NCBI RefSeq assembly: GCF_028583725.1
Contig: NZ_CP110680.1
Coordinates: 3,658,001 to 3,722,000, forward strand
Origin: Cellulomonas fimi
Lineage (GTDB): Bacteria; Actinomycetota; Actinomycetes; Actinomycetales; Cellulomonadaceae
Direction: 5' to 3'
DNA length: 64,000 nucleotides
Below are positions 27,843 through 36,621 of the stretch, one piece after another. The position numbers were made by a program, and so were the translations under genes. The stretch's first letter is position 1. Each line of letters opens with the position of its first letter. The notes beneath the pieces were generated by a model that was not told where the DNA came from, searched no databases, and worked only from the letters and a program-made list of their open reading frames with translations.

Positions 27843-28817
27843 ATGCCAGCAGCGCACGACCGGAGCGTCGACCCGTCCGCCGGGCCGCGCGTGTGCGTGC
27901 TCGCGCCGACGCCGCTGCTGACGGTCACGATCGAGGCGCCGACGAGCGAGGAGTCGCACCCCGAGGTGCACGTGCACGCCGGCGGGCAGGGCCTGTGGGT
28001 CGGGCGCATGGCCGTGTCCCTCGGTGCCGACGTCGTCGTGTGCGGGCCGTTCGGCGGCGAGACCGGCACCGTGCTCGCGCACCTCGCGGAGGTCGAGCGG
28101 CTGCGCGTCCGCCCGACCGCGTACGCGGGCGGAAACGGCGCCTACGTGCACGACCGGCGCGACGGCGACCGGCGCGAGATCGCCGAGACCCCGCCGCACC
28201 CGCTCGACCGGCACGAGCTCGACGACCTCTACGGCACGGTCCTCGTCGAGGCGATGGACGCGGACATCACCGTGCTCACCGGTGCGGACCCGCCGCGGAT
28301 CCTGCCCGCCGCGGTCGTCGGGCGGCTCGCGGGCGACCTGCGCGCCGCCGGTCAGACGGTCGTCGCTGACCTCTCCGGCCGGGCCGCCGCCGCCTTCGCG
28401 GACGCCGGAGGTGCGGTGCTCAAGATCAGCCACGAGGAGCTGCTGGAGGGCGGGTTCGCCGACTCCGACAGCCTCGACGACCTGCGCGACGGGGCACGAC
28501 GGCTCGTCGAGCGGGGTCTCGAGGCCGTCGTCGTGTCCCGTGCGGGCGAGCCGGTGCTCATCGTCACCGCCAAGGACGTGCGCGAGGTGTCGCCGCCGCC
28601 GATCACGGTCGTCGACCACCGCGGCGCCGGCGACTCGATGACCGCAGGCATCGCCGTCGGGCTCGGTCGCGGGCTGACGCTCGCCGAGGCCGTGCGGCTG
28701 GGTGCCGCGGCGGGTGCGCTCAACGTGACGCGTCGTGGCCTGGGCACGGGTCGCCGCGAGCAGATCGAGCGCTTCGCCCGCCGCGTCGTCGTCCGCCCCA
28801 CCGACGACTCACCCTGA
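27843..28817 (+). CDS. PfkB-family (1-phosphofructokinase-like) kinase
   Basis: A 324-residue ribokinase-fold sugar kinase, closest in pattern to the FruK/LacC branch: it opens VCVLAPTPLLTVTIEA, has HAGGQGLWVGRMAVSLGADVVVCG in place of the N-terminal GGxxxN motif, and the C-terminal PfkB signature DHRGAGDSMTAGIA with the catalytic Asp. The substrate is uncertain, since the usual KGxN sugar-phosphate residues are replaced by GGQG. It is cytosolic and stands alone. The ATG at 27843 has a CACACT hexamer six bases upstream. Confidence 0.82.
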   Translation: MPAAHDRSVDPSAGPRVCVLAPTPLLTVTIEAPTSEESHPEVHVHAGGQGLWVGRMAVSLGADVVVCGPFGGETGTVLAHLAEVERLRVRPTAYAGGNGAYVHDRRDGDRREIAETPPHPLDRHELDDLYGTVLVEAMDADITVLTGADPPRILPAAVVGRLAGDLRAAGQTVVADLSGRAAAAFADAGGAVLKISHEELLEGGFADSDSLDDLRDGARRLVERGLEAVVVSRAGEPVLIVTAKDVREVSPPPITVVDHRGAGDSMTAGIAVGLGRGLTLAEAVRLGAAAGALNVTRRGLGTGRREQIERFARRVVVRPTDDSP

Positions 28818-29251
28818 CCAGCCCCTCCCCCTGGGCACGACCGGTCCCGACGGACCGACCACCGTCGGCCGCGGCCCAGTCCGCCCCGGCCTTGTCCGCG
28901 AGGCACTGCGGCAGACGACCGGCGACCCGGGGCTGGGTACCGGAAAGCGGGGCGTAGCGGTCACCAGACCCGGGTCGACGGTCGGTCGGCGGACGACCCG
29001 GGGGTGGGTACCGAGAGGCCGCCGGTGCGGTGACCGGACCGGGGTCGGCCGTCGGCTGGTCGGCGGCGGCGGGTCGACAGGGCCGTCTCGGGTGGGCGGC
29101 GGCGGGTCGACGGGGCCGTCTCGGGTGGGCGGCGGGTCGACGGGGCCGTCTCGGGTGGGCGGGCGGGTGGGTCGCGGGTGCCGTCGGGTGGCGGGTGGGC
29201 GTCCGGTCGGGTCCGATGGACGGGGGCCGGACGACGACGAGAGGTGGCGGC
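28818..29251. repeat. Repeat-rich intergenic region before surE
   Basis: No gene is seen in this 434-base stretch. It holds three 30-base tandem copies starting GGCGGGTCGAC (29068-29097, 29101-29130, 29131-29160; the first two separated by GGC). Before them is an imperfect duplication of about 75 bases containing CGACCCGGG.GTGGGTACCG (near 28922-29000 and 28994-29065). The repeats are not CRISPR-like, as there are no unique spacers. The last 90 bases must hold the surE promoter. Confidence 0.7.
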
Positions 29252-30016
29252 ATGCGGGTGCTCGTGACGAACGACGACGGGATCGACTCCCCCGGGCTGA
29301 CGACGCTCGCGGTGATGGCCGCGGACGCGGGGCACGACGTGGTGGTCGCCGCCCCGGCGCGCGAGTCGTCGGGCGCGAGCGCGTCGCTGCTCGGCGCGGA
29401 GCAGGACGGGCGGCTCATCGTCGCGTCAAAGCCGTCGCCCGGGCTGCCCGACGAGATCCCGTCGTTCGCGGTGCGCGCGGCGCCCGGGCTGATCGCATTC
29501 GTCGCGGCGTACGGCGGGTTCGGGCCGAAGCCGGACGTCGTGCTGTCGGGCGTCAACCGCGGTGCGAACACGGGGCACGCGGTGCTGCACTCGGGCACGG
29601 TCGGCGCCGCGCTGTCGGGCGCGACGCACGGGATCAAGGGGCTCGCGGTGTCGATCGCGTACCACGAGCCCCGGCACTGGGAGACGGCGGCGGCGTTCGC
29701 GCGGCCGGTCCTCGACTGGGTCGTCGAGCACTGCCCGGGCGACCGCGTGCTCAACCTCAACGTGCCGGACCTGCCCGTCGAGCAGGTGCGGGGGCTGCGG
29801 AAGGCGCCGCTCGCGTCGTTCGGTGCGGTGCAGGCGCGGATCCACGAGCTCGAGCACGGCCACCTGCAGCTCACGTACTCGGACGTCGAGATCACGCGCG
29901 AGCCCGACACGGACGCGGGGCTGCTCGCGCGCGGCTGGGCGACGGTCACGCAGCTGCTGGCCCCGGCGTTCGACGCCGACGCGCCGCTGCCGGAGTCGGG
30001 CCCGCTGACGGCCTGA
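29252..30016 (+). CDS. surE: 5'/3'-nucleotidase SurE
   Basis: A 254-residue SurE-family metal-dependent phosphatase, which removes phosphate from nucleoside monophosphates. It begins MRVLVTNDDGIDSPGL, carrying the conserved NDD metal ligands, and continues with APARESSGASASL, LSGVNRGANTGHAVLHSGTVGAAL and NLNVPD, all family signatures. The ATG at 29252 has GAGAGG upstream. It converges on the carotenoid operon, whose last stop codon is only 15 bases away, so the two share a tight tail-to-tail junction. Confidence 0.95.
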   Translation: MRVLVTNDDGIDSPGLTTLAVMAADAGHDVVVAAPARESSGASASLLGAEQDGRLIVASKPSPGLPDEIPSFAVRAAPGLIAFVAAYGGFGPKPDVVLSGVNRGANTGHAVLHSGTVGAALSGATHGIKGLAVSIAYHEPRHWETAAAFARPVLDWVVEHCPGDRVLNLNVPDLPVEQVRGLRKAPLASFGAVQARIHELEHGHLQLTYSDVEITREPDTDAGLLARGWATVTQLLAPAFDADAPLPESGPLTA

Positions 30017-30031
30017 CCGGGAGCCGCGCCG

Positions 30032-30901
30032 TCAGGTCCGCGCGATCGCGATGAGCAGCATCGTCACCAGGAAGCCGGTGACGAGGTTGAGCCACAGGAA
30101 GCGCCGCCAGCCGACGTTGGCGCGCTCGCAGTCGTCGTCGGTCACGCGCCAGAACAGCGCGGTCGAGACCGCGTAGGGCAGGGGCAGGATCGCGGCGAGC
30201 ACGCCGGGCCACGGCACGACGAGCAGGACGGCCGCAGCGGCGACGTAGGCGACAGTCGCCAGGACGACGGTCGCGTGCGCACCGAGGACCGTCGCGACGG
30301 ACGCGATGCCGCCCTCGCGGTCGGCGCGCACGTCCTGCACGGCCCCGAACGCGTGCGACGCCATGCCCCACAGCACGAACGCGACGAGCACGGGCCAGAC
30401 GGTGGGCGCCGACAGGTCCGCGTCGACGAGCACGAGCGCGTAGAGCAGCGGCCCGACGAAGTGCATCGCGGACGTGAACGAGTCGAGGAACGGCCGCTCC
30501 TTGAACCGCAGGACGGGTGCGGAGTAGGCGACGACGAGGAACAGCACGACGGCGAGCACGACGGTCGACGCGACGGACCCGACGGCGACGAGGTAGACGA
30601 CGAACGGCACCACCGACAGCGCGCTGGCCCACAGGATCCGGCGGTGCACGGCGCGCGCGCGCTCGGGGGCGACGAGGCCGCCCTCGATCCCGCCCTTGCG
30701 GGGGTTGCGCAGGTCGGACGCGTAGTCGAACACGTCGTTCACGCCGTACATCAGCAGGTTGTACGGGACCAGGAAGAACAGCGTGCCGACGACGAGCGTC
30801 ACGTCGATCCGCCCCTGCGTCGCCATGAGGTACCCCGCGGCGAACGGGTAGGCGGTGTTGATCCAGGAGAACGGCCGCGACGCGGCGAGGACCTCCTTCA
30901 C
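30032..30901 (-). CDS. crtEb: Lycopene elongase / prenyltransferase CrtEb
   Basis: A 289-residue UbiA-family membrane prenyltransferase with about eight transmembrane segments. The Asp-rich loops NDVFDYASD (after NLLMYGV) and QDVRADREGG are the prenyl-diphosphate-binding sites. In C50 carotenoid producers CrtEb adds two dimethylallyl units to lycopene, giving flavuxanthin. It starts with GTG overlapping the stop of the upstream cyclase gene (GTGA) and ends the six-gene crt operon. Confidence 0.92.
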   Translation of the reverse strand: MKEVLAASRPFSWINTAYPFAAGYLMATQGRIDVTLVVGTLFFLVPYNLLMYGVNDVFDYASDLRNPRKGGIEGGLVAPERARAVHRRILWASALSVVPFVVYLVAVGSVASTVVLAVVLFLVVAYSAPVLRFKERPFLDSFTSAMHFVGPLLYALVLVDADLSAPTVWPVLVAFVLWGMASHAFGAVQDVRADREGGIASVATVLGAHATVVLATVAYVAAAAVLLVVPWPGVLAAILPLPYAVSTALFWRVTDDDCERANVGWRRFLWLNLVTGFLVTMLLIAIART

Positions 30902-31260
30902 CCCGCCCCCTCGCCCGCGGTCCCGTCACCGGCCCCCGACGACGGCCCGTCCACCGGGTCGGTCGCTGCCGCGCGACGCCGGCGACCGAGCAGGGTCCAC
31001 AGCACGGGCATCCCGACGGCGGCGGCGATCGCGTACGCGAAGTCCTCCAGCGGTGCCCCGACGACGTAGATCCCGAGGATCTTGGACGGGTCGAACACGT
31101 ACAGGTCGGCGGCGATCATCAGCGTGTCGAAGACGGCCGTGAGGACGCACAGGTGCACGACCGTCCACACGACGGGCCACCCGCGCAGGCGGCGCAGCAC
31201 GGGCCAGGACACGGCGAGCAGCACGACGAGGACCGCGACGTTGAGGACGATGTTCGTCAC
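30898..31260 (-). CDS. crtYf: C50 carotenoid cyclase subunit CrtYf
   Basis: A 120-residue small membrane protein with three hydrophobic helices, of the lycopene-cyclase-domain family. The stretch DPSKILGIYVVGAPLEDFAYAIAA matches the conserved PLEDF motif of CrtY subunits. With CrtYe it forms the heterodimeric cyclase that closes the rings of the C50 chain. It starts with GTG at 31260 inside the stop of crtYe and overlaps crtEb by four bases. The C-terminal 25 residues are a polar tail. Ring type (epsilon or gamma) cannot be told from sequence by eye. Confidence 0.88.
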   Translation of the reverse strand: MTNIVLNVAVLVVLLAVSWPVLRRLRGWPVVWTVVHLCVLTAVFDTLMIAADLYVFDPSKILGIYVVGAPLEDFAYAIAAAVGMPVLWTLLGRRRRAAATDPVDGPSSGAGDGTAGEGAG

Positions 31261-31637
31261 GACGCCTCCTCCGACCCGCCCGAGCCGGACGACGACGCCC
31301 GCAGCGCCCGCGCGCCCGCGGCCCGCAGCGACGCGGTCCGGTCGAACCACCGCCACGCCAGCAGGGCGACGTAGCAGAGCAGCGTGAGGAAGAAGACCTC
31401 CTCGATCGGCAGCTCGGGCGCGAGGAGGATCCCGGTCATGTGCGGCGAGTCCCCGCGCGCGAAGATCCCGAGCAGCAGCCCGGCGACGTCCCACAGCAGG
31501 AAGGCGGCGACGCCGATCCCGACGGTCCACCCGGCGCGTCGCGGGTCCTCCCAGAACGCGAGCCGGAACCGCCGGTCGAGCAGCGCGAGGCCACCGAGGG
31601 ACAGCAGGAGCGCCCCCAGGTAGGCGAGTCCCGTCAT
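31257..31637 (-). CDS. crtYe: C50 carotenoid cyclase subunit CrtYe
   Basis: A 126-residue three-helix membrane protein; LGIFARGDSPHMTGILLAP then PELPIEEVFFLTLLCY includes the cyclase-subunit motif PxEEvxF. It pairs with CrtYf. The ATG at 31637 overlaps the end of crtI by four bases, and its own end overlaps crtYf, so all are translationally coupled. The C-terminus is Ser/Gly-rich and probably disordered. Confidence 0.88.
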   Translation of the reverse strand: MTGLAYLGALLLSLGGLALLDRRFRLAFWEDPRRAGWTVGIGVAAFLLWDVAGLLLGIFARGDSPHMTGILLAPELPIEEVFFLTLLCYVALLAWRWFDRTASLRAAGARALRASSSGSGGSEEAS

Positions 31638-33373
31638 GCGCCCGACCGTACGCCGGACCAGAGGCCCGCCGGGCGTGCGGCGTCGAGGAACCCCCGTCGC
31701 AGGGGCGCGGGCAGCGGGCGCGTCGACGTCTCCCCCAGCAGCCGCTTCGCGACGAGCTCGGCGCTGATGAGACACATCGGCAGCCCGACGCCGGGGATCG
31801 TCCCGCCGCCGACGTGCAGCAGGTTCGCCACGCGTGCGGACGCGTCGCCGGGCCGGAACATCGCGCTCTGCGCGAGCGTGTGCTCCATGCCGAGCGCGGT
31901 GCCGCGCCACGCGGACAGGTCGCGCGCGAAGTCGGCGGGCGCGACGACGTGCCGCGTCACGACGCGTCCGCGCAGGTCGTCGATGCCGGCCCACGCGCCG
32001 ACCTGGTCGAGGAACCGGTCGGCGTGCCGCTCGACCACGTCGCGCTCGGGGCTGCCGGGCGGGCCGTCGCCGAGCGACGCGTCGGCGGGGAACGGCACGA
32101 GCAGGAACAGGTTCTCGTGGCCGGGCGGCGCGGCGGTCGGGTCGGTCGCGGTGGTGCGCGACGCGTACACGGACGCGACCTCGGGGACGCGCAGGTCGGC
32201 GGGCGCGGTCGACCGACCGGTGCCGAGGATGTCGTCGAAGTTCCCGGGCCAGTCGCGCGTGAAGAACAGCGAGTGGTGCGCGAGCTCGGGCAGGGACCCG
32301 CGCACACCGGCCATGACGAGCAGCGCGGAGATGCCCGGGCCGTGCCGCTCCCACGACGCGGCGGGGTGGTCGCTGTGCCGCGGCTCGAGCAGCGCAGTCT
32401 CGGTGTGGTGCCGGTCGGCGCCGGAGACGACGACGTCAGCCTCGACGAGCTCGCCGCCGGCGAGCCGCACGCCGCGCGCGACACCGGTGCGCCGCGGCGT
32501 CCGCGCGGACCACGGCACGTCGTCGACCTCGATCGCGACGACGTCCGCGCCGGTCCGGATCTCGACGCCCTCGCGCACGGCGAGCCGTTCGAGCGCCTCC
32601 ATCACGGTGTACATGCCGCCGCGCGGGTACTGCACGCCGTCGACGAGGTCGAGGTGGCTCATGAGCGAGTACAGCGCGGGGACGCGGTACGGCGACGAGC
32701 CGAGGAACACCGCGTGGTACCCGAGCGCCTGCCGCAGCACGGGGTGCTCGACGGTCCTCTCGATCTTCTCGGCGAGCGTGTGCGTGAGCAGGTCGACGAG
32801 CGTGCCGGCCCGGCGCACGACGGGCGCCGACAGCAGCCGGTCCGGGCGCTGGAACGTGGTCCACAGGAAGTGGTCGAGCGCGGTCCGGTAGGCCGTCGAC
32901 GCGTCCTGCGCGTAGCGCCGCACGGCCTCGCCCGCGCCGGGCTCGAGCGCCTCGAACGTGGCCCAGTTGGTCTCGGGATCACCGGTGAGGTCGAAGCCGC
33001 CGGCGGGCCCGCCGGCGACGTCCGGCTCGGTGAACAGGCGGTAGGCCGGGTCGAGGCGCACGAGGTCGAGGTGGTCCTCGACGCGCTCGCCGAGCAGCGC
33101 GAACGCGTGCGCGAACACCTCGGGCATGAAGTACCAGGACGGCCCGGTGTCGAACCGGAACCCGTCGAGCGTGAGCGTGCCCATCCGCCCGCCGACGCGG
33201 TCGTGCCGCTCGAGCAGCGTGACGCGCGCTCCCCCGCGGGCGAGCAGTGCGGCCGTCATGAGCCCACCGATGCCGCCGCCCACTACGACGACGCGGCCCG
33301 GCCCGCCGTCGGGCGCGCCGGCGCGGGGTGAGGGCGCACCCGCCGGACGGGTGCGCGGTGCCGTCGTCGTCAC
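31634..33373 (-). CDS. crtI: Phytoene desaturase CrtI
   Basis: A 579-residue FAD-dependent phytoene desaturase that makes lycopene. The dinucleotide-binding motif VVVVGGGIGGLMTAALLARGGA follows a Pro/Ala-rich N-terminal extension of about 28 residues. The family's C-terminal motif NLLHVGGGTIPGVGLPMCL and FRFDTGPSWYFMPEVF are also clear. I took the GTG at 33373, which overlaps the crtB stop (GTGA); an open frame continues 11 codons further but lies inside crtB. It follows crtB in the operon. Confidence 0.94.
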   Translation of the reverse strand: MTTTAPRTRPAGAPSPRAGAPDGGPGRVVVVGGGIGGLMTAALLARGGARVTLLERHDRVGGRMGTLTLDGFRFDTGPSWYFMPEVFAHAFALLGERVEDHLDLVRLDPAYRLFTEPDVAGGPAGGFDLTGDPETNWATFEALEPGAGEAVRRYAQDASTAYRTALDHFLWTTFQRPDRLLSAPVVRRAGTLVDLLTHTLAEKIERTVEHPVLRQALGYHAVFLGSSPYRVPALYSLMSHLDLVDGVQYPRGGMYTVMEALERLAVREGVEIRTGADVVAIEVDDVPWSARTPRRTGVARGVRLAGGELVEADVVVSGADRHHTETALLEPRHSDHPAASWERHGPGISALLVMAGVRGSLPELAHHSLFFTRDWPGNFDDILGTGRSTAPADLRVPEVASVYASRTTATDPTAAPPGHENLFLLVPFPADASLGDGPPGSPERDVVERHADRFLDQVGAWAGIDDLRGRVVTRHVVAPADFARDLSAWRGTALGMEHTLAQSAMFRPGDASARVANLLHVGGGTIPGVGLPMCLISAELVAKRLLGETSTRPLPAPLRRGFLDAARPAGLWSGVRSGA

Positions 33374-34293
33374 GCCTGCTGACCTCCGCGTCGCACGTCC
33401 CACCACTCACGGGCCACCGCGGCCGCGACCACCCGCGCCTTCACCGGCGCCGGGACGCTCGCCCGGGCACGCACGAGCGCGTCGACCGGCTGTGCGGCGA
33501 GGTCGTCGAGCAGCCGGTCGTAGAGCGCGAGCGTCGCCGCGACCGCGTACCGCGAGCGCCCCGGCAGCCGCGGCAGCGCGGCGCGCGCGACGGCGACGTC
33601 GTGGGCGATCTCGTCGAGCACGGCGGCCCGCTGCGCCTCGGACAGCCGCCCGCGCTCGGTGCCCGGGAAGTACGTGCGGCCGAGCTCGCCCGCGTCGACG
33701 CCGAGGTCGCGCAGGAAGTTGATCTTCTGGAACGCGGCGCCGAGCGCCCGCGCACCCGCGACCTGCTCGGCGTCCGGCTCGACGAGCGGGGTGCCGGGCG
33801 TGCGGTCGGCGTTGAGGAAGACCCGCAGGCACATGAGGCCGACGACCTCGGCCGACCCGTACACGTACCGGTCGAAGCTCTCGCGGTCGTGCACCTCGAC
33901 GGTGAGGTCGGCGCGCATCGACGCGAAGAACGGCTCGGTCTCGGAGGTCGTGATGCCGACGCGTCGGGCGGTCCGCGCGAACGCGTGCACGACGAGGTTC
34001 GTCGAGTAGCCGGTGCGGAGCGCCCGGACCGTCTGCGCCTCGAGCTCGTCGAGCTCGTCGGCGGCGGTCGGTCCCTGGAAGGTGTCGACGACCTCGTCCG
34101 CGAGCCGGACGAGCGCGTAGACCGCCTCGATGTCGCGGTGCGCGCGCTTGCCGAGCAGCCGTGCGCCCATCCCGAACGACGTCGAGTACGCGGACAGGAC
34201 GAGCGCGCTGGTGCGGCCGGCGGTCGCGTCGTAGAGGCGGACGGATCGCACGTGTGCGGTGTGCGGCGCTCCGCGGGACTGGTCCACGGTCAT
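33370..34293 (-). CDS. crtB: Phytoene synthase CrtB
   Basis: A 307-residue squalene/phytoene synthase joining two geranylgeranyl diphosphates. The two Asp-rich motifs are present: LVRLADEVVD (residues about 70-79) and NFLRDLGVDAGELGRTYFP, the signature of the family, with YSTSFGMGARLL near the N-terminus. The ATG at 34293 overlaps the crtE stop (TGATG). Confidence 0.95.
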   Translation of the reverse strand: MTVDQSRGAPHTAHVRSVRLYDATAGRTSALVLSAYSTSFGMGARLLGKRAHRDIEAVYALVRLADEVVDTFQGPTAADELDELEAQTVRALRTGYSTNLVVHAFARTARRVGITTSETEPFFASMRADLTVEVHDRESFDRYVYGSAEVVGLMCLRVFLNADRTPGTPLVEPDAEQVAGARALGAAFQKINFLRDLGVDAGELGRTYFPGTERGRLSEAQRAAVLDEIAHDVAVARAALPRLPGRSRYAVAATLALYDRLLDDLAAQPVDALVRARASVPAPVKARVVAAAVAREWWDVRRGGQQA

Positions 34294-35396
34294 CAGTGTC
34301 CCCGTCCGGCCAGGTCGTCCACCACACCGACGAGGTAGTCGCCGAGCGGGTGCGGCAGGTGCGCGGCGTGGGCGCGGGCGGTGTCGGCGGTGCGCTCGAC
34401 GAGCAGGCGCATGGCGCCGAGCGCGCCGGAGTCGACCATGACGCTGCGGACGCGGTCGGCGTCGCGCTCGTCGAGGTCGGGCTGCCCGACGTACCGGTCG
34501 AGCACGGCCCGGCCCGCGCGGTCGGCGCCCGCGTAGGCGAGGCGCAGCAGCTCGGTGCGCTTGCCGCGGCGCAGGTCGGACAGCGTGGACTTGCCGGTCG
34601 CGGCGGGGTCGCCGAAGACGCCGAGGTCGTCGTCGGCGAGCTGGAACGCGAGGCCGAGGGCGACGCCGACGTCGTCGAGCCGCCGCCGCACGTCGAGGTC
34701 GGCACCCGCGAGCGCGGCTCCGGAGGCCAGCGGGGAGCGGCACGTGTACTCGGCGGTCTTGAGGGCGGCGACGAGCAGCGCGTCGACGTCGCGCGGCGCG
34801 AGCGACTCGGAGACGACGTCGAGCAGCTCGCCCGCGACGGCGGTCTCGATGCCGTCGGCGAGCAGGTCGGCGAGGTGCTCACGCAGGTCGCCGGGCACGG
34901 GGGTGCGTGCGAGCAGGCGGAACGCGGTCGTGAGCGCGAGGTCCCCCGCGAGGAGCCCGGCCGTGAGCGCGCGCTCGTCGGCGACGTGCTCGGGCAGCCC
35001 TGCGGCACGGGCGCGCTGCCGGGCGGACCCGCCGGCGTTGAGCCGGCCGCGGCGGCGGTCGTCGTGGTCGAGCACGTCGTCGTGCGCGAGCATCGCGACG
35101 TGCAGCGCCTCGTGCGCGGCGGCGACGGGCACGACCACGGACGACTCGCGGCCGCCGAGGCCCAGGTAGGCGGCGGCGACCAGGCGGGGGCGCAGCAGCT
35201 TGCCCCCGAGGGTGGCGCTCAGGTCCTCCCAGAGCGTCCGGGCCTCGACGGCGTGCCGGCCCGCGCGGGCGGCGCGCTCGACGAGCAGGTCCCGCAGCGC
35301 GGCATCGGCCCGCGCGGTGACGTCCTCCACGGCGAGTGCGAGCTCGGCGGTGGAGCGCAGGCTCCCGCCGGCGACGGCAAGGTCGCCCTCGTCCAC
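34293..35396 (-). CDS. crtE: Geranylgeranyl diphosphate synthase CrtE
   Basis: A 367-residue trans-isoprenyl diphosphate synthase supplying C20 diphosphate. First Asp-rich motif HDDVLDHDDRRRG (after ALHVAMLA) and second motif FQLADDDLGVFGD are intact, and GGKLLRPRLV is the conserved N-terminal block. It starts with GTG at 35396 behind GGGAGG. First gene of the crt operon, which runs crtE-crtB-crtI-crtYe-crtYf-crtEb with overlaps at every junction. Its promoter must lie in the 226-base gap shared with the divergent galE gene. Confidence 0.94.
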   Translation of the reverse strand: MDEGDLAVAGGSLRSTAELALAVEDVTARADAALRDLLVERAARAGRHAVEARTLWEDLSATLGGKLLRPRLVAAAYLGLGGRESSVVVPVAAAHEALHVAMLAHDDVLDHDDRRRGRLNAGGSARQRARAAGLPEHVADERALTAGLLAGDLALTTAFRLLARTPVPGDLREHLADLLADGIETAVAGELLDVVSESLAPRDVDALLVAALKTAEYTCRSPLASGAALAGADLDVRRRLDDVGVALGLAFQLADDDLGVFGDPAATGKSTLSDLRRGKRTELLRLAYAGADRAGRAVLDRYVGQPDLDERDADRVRSVMVDSGALGAMRLLVERTADTARAHAAHLPHPLGDYLVGVVDDLAGRGH

Positions 35397-35609
35397 GTGC
35401 CCTCCCGGTTTCTTCGGTGCGACCGCGGGTGATCGTGGGCACGGCCCCCGACGGAATGGTCAGCCTACTGAGTATTCGACCCGGCGCCACCGGACGGATG
35501 CAGCAGTACACGTCCTCTTCCGTGCGGAGGGCACGGCTGGATGCAGCAACAGTCGATCAATTTCCGATCAGATTCGACCAGGATCAAACACAGATCAACA
35601 CGCGTGCGG

Positions 35610-35615
35610 TACCGT
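35610..35615 (+). promoter_or_regulatory. -10 element giving a leaderless galE transcript
   Basis: TACCGT lies seven bases before the galE ATG and there is no Shine-Dalgarno, so transcription probably starts at the initiation codon. No convincing -35 was found. Confidence 0.45.
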
Positions 35616-35622
35616 GGGCGTC

Positions 35623-36582
35623 ATGACGTGGATGGTGACGGGTGGTGCCGGGTACATCGGGTCGCACGTGGTGCGGGCCTTCCAGCAGGCGGGCATCCCT
35701 CCCGTGGTCCTCGACGACCTGTCGAGCGGCCACCGCGGTTTCGTCCCCGACGACGTCGCGTTCGTCGAGGGCTCGATCCTCGACACCGGCCTCGTCGCCC
35801 GCGCGCTCGCCGAGCACGAGGTCGAGGGCGTCGTGCACCTCGCCGGGTTCAAGTACGCGGGGGTCTCCGTCCAGCGTCCGCTGCACACCTACGAGCAGAA
35901 CGTCACGGGCACCGCCCACCTGCTCGACGCGATGGCGCAGCAGGGCGTCGGCGCGATCGTCTTCTCGTCGTCGGCCGCCGTCTACGGCACGCCCGACGTC
36001 GACCTCGTCACCGAGGACACCGCCACCACGCCCGAGTCGCCCTACGGCGAGTCGAAGCTCATCGGCGAGTGGCTGCTGCGCGACCAGGGCCGCGCGACCG
36101 ACCTGCGGCACACGTCGCTGCGGTACTTCAACGTCGTCGGCTCGGGCACGCCGGACCTCTACGACACCAGCCCGCACAACCTGTTCCCGCTGGTCCTCGA
36201 CGCCCTGACCGCCGGCCGCACGCCGCGCATCAACGGCACCGACTACCCCACGCCCGACGGCACCTGCGTGCGCGACTACCTCCACGTCGCCGACCTCGCC
36301 GACGCCCACGTCGCCGCCGCCCGCGCGCTCGCCGACGGCCGCCCGCTCGAGCGCGTCTACAACCTCGGCTCGGGCGACGGGGTCTCCGTCCGCGAGATCA
36401 TGACCGCGATGGCCGACGTCACCGGCATCCCGTTCGAGCCCGAGGTCGCCCCGCGGCGCCCCGGCGACCCGGCCCGCATCGTCGCGTCGGGCGAGCTCGC
36501 CGCGCGCGACCTCGGCTGGCGCATGACGCACACGCTGCGCGACATGGTCGCGACCGCGTGGGAGGCCCGCCAGGCGCACTGA
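35623..36582 (+). CDS. galE: UDP-glucose 4-epimerase
   Basis: A 319-residue short-chain dehydrogenase-type epimerase that interconverts UDP-glucose and UDP-galactose. It has the NAD-binding VTGGAGYIGSHVV at the start, the active-site SSSAAVYG and YGESK (YxxxK) and the GalE-type block RYFNVVGSG and GTCVRDYLHVADLADAH. The length is slightly short for GalE (usually 325-340). It is monocistronic, divergent from the crt operon and convergent with the oxidoreductase gene at 36622-37554. Confidence 0.93.
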   Translation: MTWMVTGGAGYIGSHVVRAFQQAGIPPVVLDDLSSGHRGFVPDDVAFVEGSILDTGLVARALAEHEVEGVVHLAGFKYAGVSVQRPLHTYEQNVTGTAHLLDAMAQQGVGAIVFSSSAAVYGTPDVDLVTEDTATTPESPYGESKLIGEWLLRDQGRATDLRHTSLRYFNVVGSGTPDLYDTSPHNLFPLVLDALTAGRTPRINGTDYPTPDGTCVRDYLHVADLADAHVAAARALADGRPLERVYNLGSGDGVSVREIMTAMADVTGIPFEPEVAPRRPGDPARIVASGELAARDLGWRMTHTLRDMVATAWEARQAH

Positions 36583-36621
36583 CCCGCACCGCCCCGCTCC
36601 GCCCCGCGCGACGAGGCGGCG

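Noticed and set aside
29041..29170. Possible CRISPR array
   Set aside because: The 30-base units are directly adjacent with no spacers and no cas genes nearby.
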